From positions 62,001-126,000 of the forward strand of contig NZ_JABEQE010000009.1 of the NCBI RefSeq assembly GCF_014174375.1: DNA of 64,000 bases. The letters run 5' to 3'. The stretch comes from Gluconacetobacter asukensis (lineage in GTDB: Bacteria > Pseudomonadota > Alphaproteobacteria > Acetobacterales > Acetobacteraceae). Under the pieces are notes generated by a model. The model made no database searches, was not told the origin of the DNA, and saw nothing but the letters and a program-made list of their open reading frames with translations. A program made the translations under genes and the position numbers. Below, in pieces: positions 63,318 to 64,000 of the stretch (the stretch's first letter is position 1; every line of letters begins with the position of its first letter).

Positions 63318-64000
63318 ATGTCCCCAGCTCTTCATGCCATTCCTTCCCTCGGCTGGAAGGACGCGCTCTCGGTCTTCAGCAATACGTTCCTGCTGGCGTT
63401 TCCCGCCCTGTTTTCGATCGTCAACCCGATCGGTGCCTCCCTGATCTTTTCGCAGGTGACGGCAGGGCGGGAGCGGAGCGAATCCCTGGCGCTGGCCCGG
63501 ACGGTCGCGTTCTATTCGGCGGGGCTCCTGATCGCCTCGATCTGGGCCGGCAGCGCGATCCTCGCCTTCTTCGGCATCACGGTGGATTCGCTGCGCATCG
63601 CCGGCGGGCTGGTGGTCGCCGTTCGTGCCTGGTCATTGCTCCAGGCACCGGAGGAAGCTGCCGCGCGCAAGGAGAAGCAGGCCATGCAGGGCGGGCGAAC
63701 TGTCGCCGTTCCGAGCTGGACGGAGATGGCCTTCTTCCCGATGACCATGCCGTTCACGGTGGGGCCTGGTTCGATCGCGGTTGCCATTGCCCTGAGCGCC
63801 TCGCGGCCGGCATCCCCGGCGTGGCTCGTCTTCTACCTGGCTGTCTCGGTCGCCGCGATCGCGGTGGCCGCCACGGTCTGGCTTGCCTACGCCTATGCCG
63901 AGCGGCTGGTCGTGATGCTGGGTGTGACCGGCGCGCGGATCGTCTCGCGCCTGGCTGCGTTGATCCTGTTGTGCATCGGCGTGCAGATCCTCTCGGCCGG
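63318..64000 (+). CDS. MarC-family integral membrane protein, 3' end outside window
   Basis: The frame opens at an ATG at 63318 and stays open to the window edge (227 codons seen). Segments FLLAFPALFSIVNPIGASLI and the internal FFPMTMPFTVGPGSIAVAIA are the two MarC/UPF0056 signatures, each starting a set of three membrane helices. The frame reads MSPALHAIPSLGWKDALSVF at the N-terminus. Family members such as MarC and YhgN have unknown transport substrates. The C-terminal residues are missing. Confidence 0.88.
   Translation, partial: MSPALHAIPSLGWKDALSVFSNTFLLAFPALFSIVNPIGASLIFSQVTAGRERSESLALARTVAFYSAGLLIASIWAGSAILAFFGITVDSLRIAGGLVVAVRAWSLLQAPEEAAARKEKQAMQGGRTVAVPSWTEMAFFPMTMPFTVGPGSIAVAIALSASRPASPAWLVFYLAVSVAAIAVAATVWLAYAYAERLVVMLGVTGARIVSRLAALILLCIGVQILSA

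Overview
The window is GC-rich DNA (about 65% by eye) from an alphaproteobacterium, most likely an acetic acid bacterium (Acetobacteraceae, Gluconacetobacter or a close relative). The reasons are a class I lysyl-tRNA synthetase, a CIRCE-controlled groESL operon, small alphaproteobacterial families (DUF4169, Usg), the gpsA/tsaD/hemC/hemD and secB/Tim44/mltA/Smr gene blocks, and codon use. The genus is inferred. No rRNA, tRNA, CRISPR array, transposase or prophage was seen.

Region 1 (1-16.5 kb), mostly minus strand: a three-gene cassette with YbjQ-like domains that runs off the left edge; a small two-helix membrane protein; then thrC, an M16 peptidase, pmbA/tldE and a secreted Tim44-like protein in one direction, with a secreted yellow/royal-jelly-like protein and an M32 carboxypeptidase upstream. 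A TPR-glycosyltransferase-like gene diverges from the carboxypeptidase. An MHS-type MFS transporter, a chromate transporter and a VIT/CCC1 metal transporter follow.

Region 2 (16.5-33.5 kb): glnD, mutS and murJ run leftward, with a palindromic MITE-like element between mutS and glnD and a perfect palindrome holding both possible mutS start codons. Then come glutathione peroxidase, a CNT nucleoside transporter, an exported M20 peptidase and a membrane protein with an HEYAH zinc-protease motif. The tsaD-rlmJ-gpsA operon (leftward) diverges from hemC-hemD (rightward).

Region 3 (33.5-41 kb): a polyol-type MFS transporter and secB flank 0.6 kb of AT-rich, repeat-rich non-coding DNA. Right of secB are a Tim44-like protein, mltA, a solitary DNA methyltransferase, a three-haem cytochrome c peroxidase and an Smr protein.

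Region 4 (41-53.3 kb): a Tat-exported binding-protein-like gene, hemF, cytochrome bc1 genes petB and petC without a Rieske gene, and mtnP. A lower-GC surface-glycan island follows: an acyltransferase whose start codon lies in a hairpin, and a leftward operon of an FkbM methyltransferase/coiled-coil fusion plus two glycosyltransferase-like genes.

Region 5 (53-64 kb): DUF4169 and Usg proteins, groES-groEL, a cold-shock protein, a DinG-type helicase, class I lysS/lysK followed by an unusually short MprF-like protein, and a MarC-family protein cut by the right edge. The least explained items are the YbjQ cassette, the HEYAH membrane protein, the AT-rich region near secB, the solitary methyltransferase, the lysK/short-mprF pair and the start-codon hairpins.
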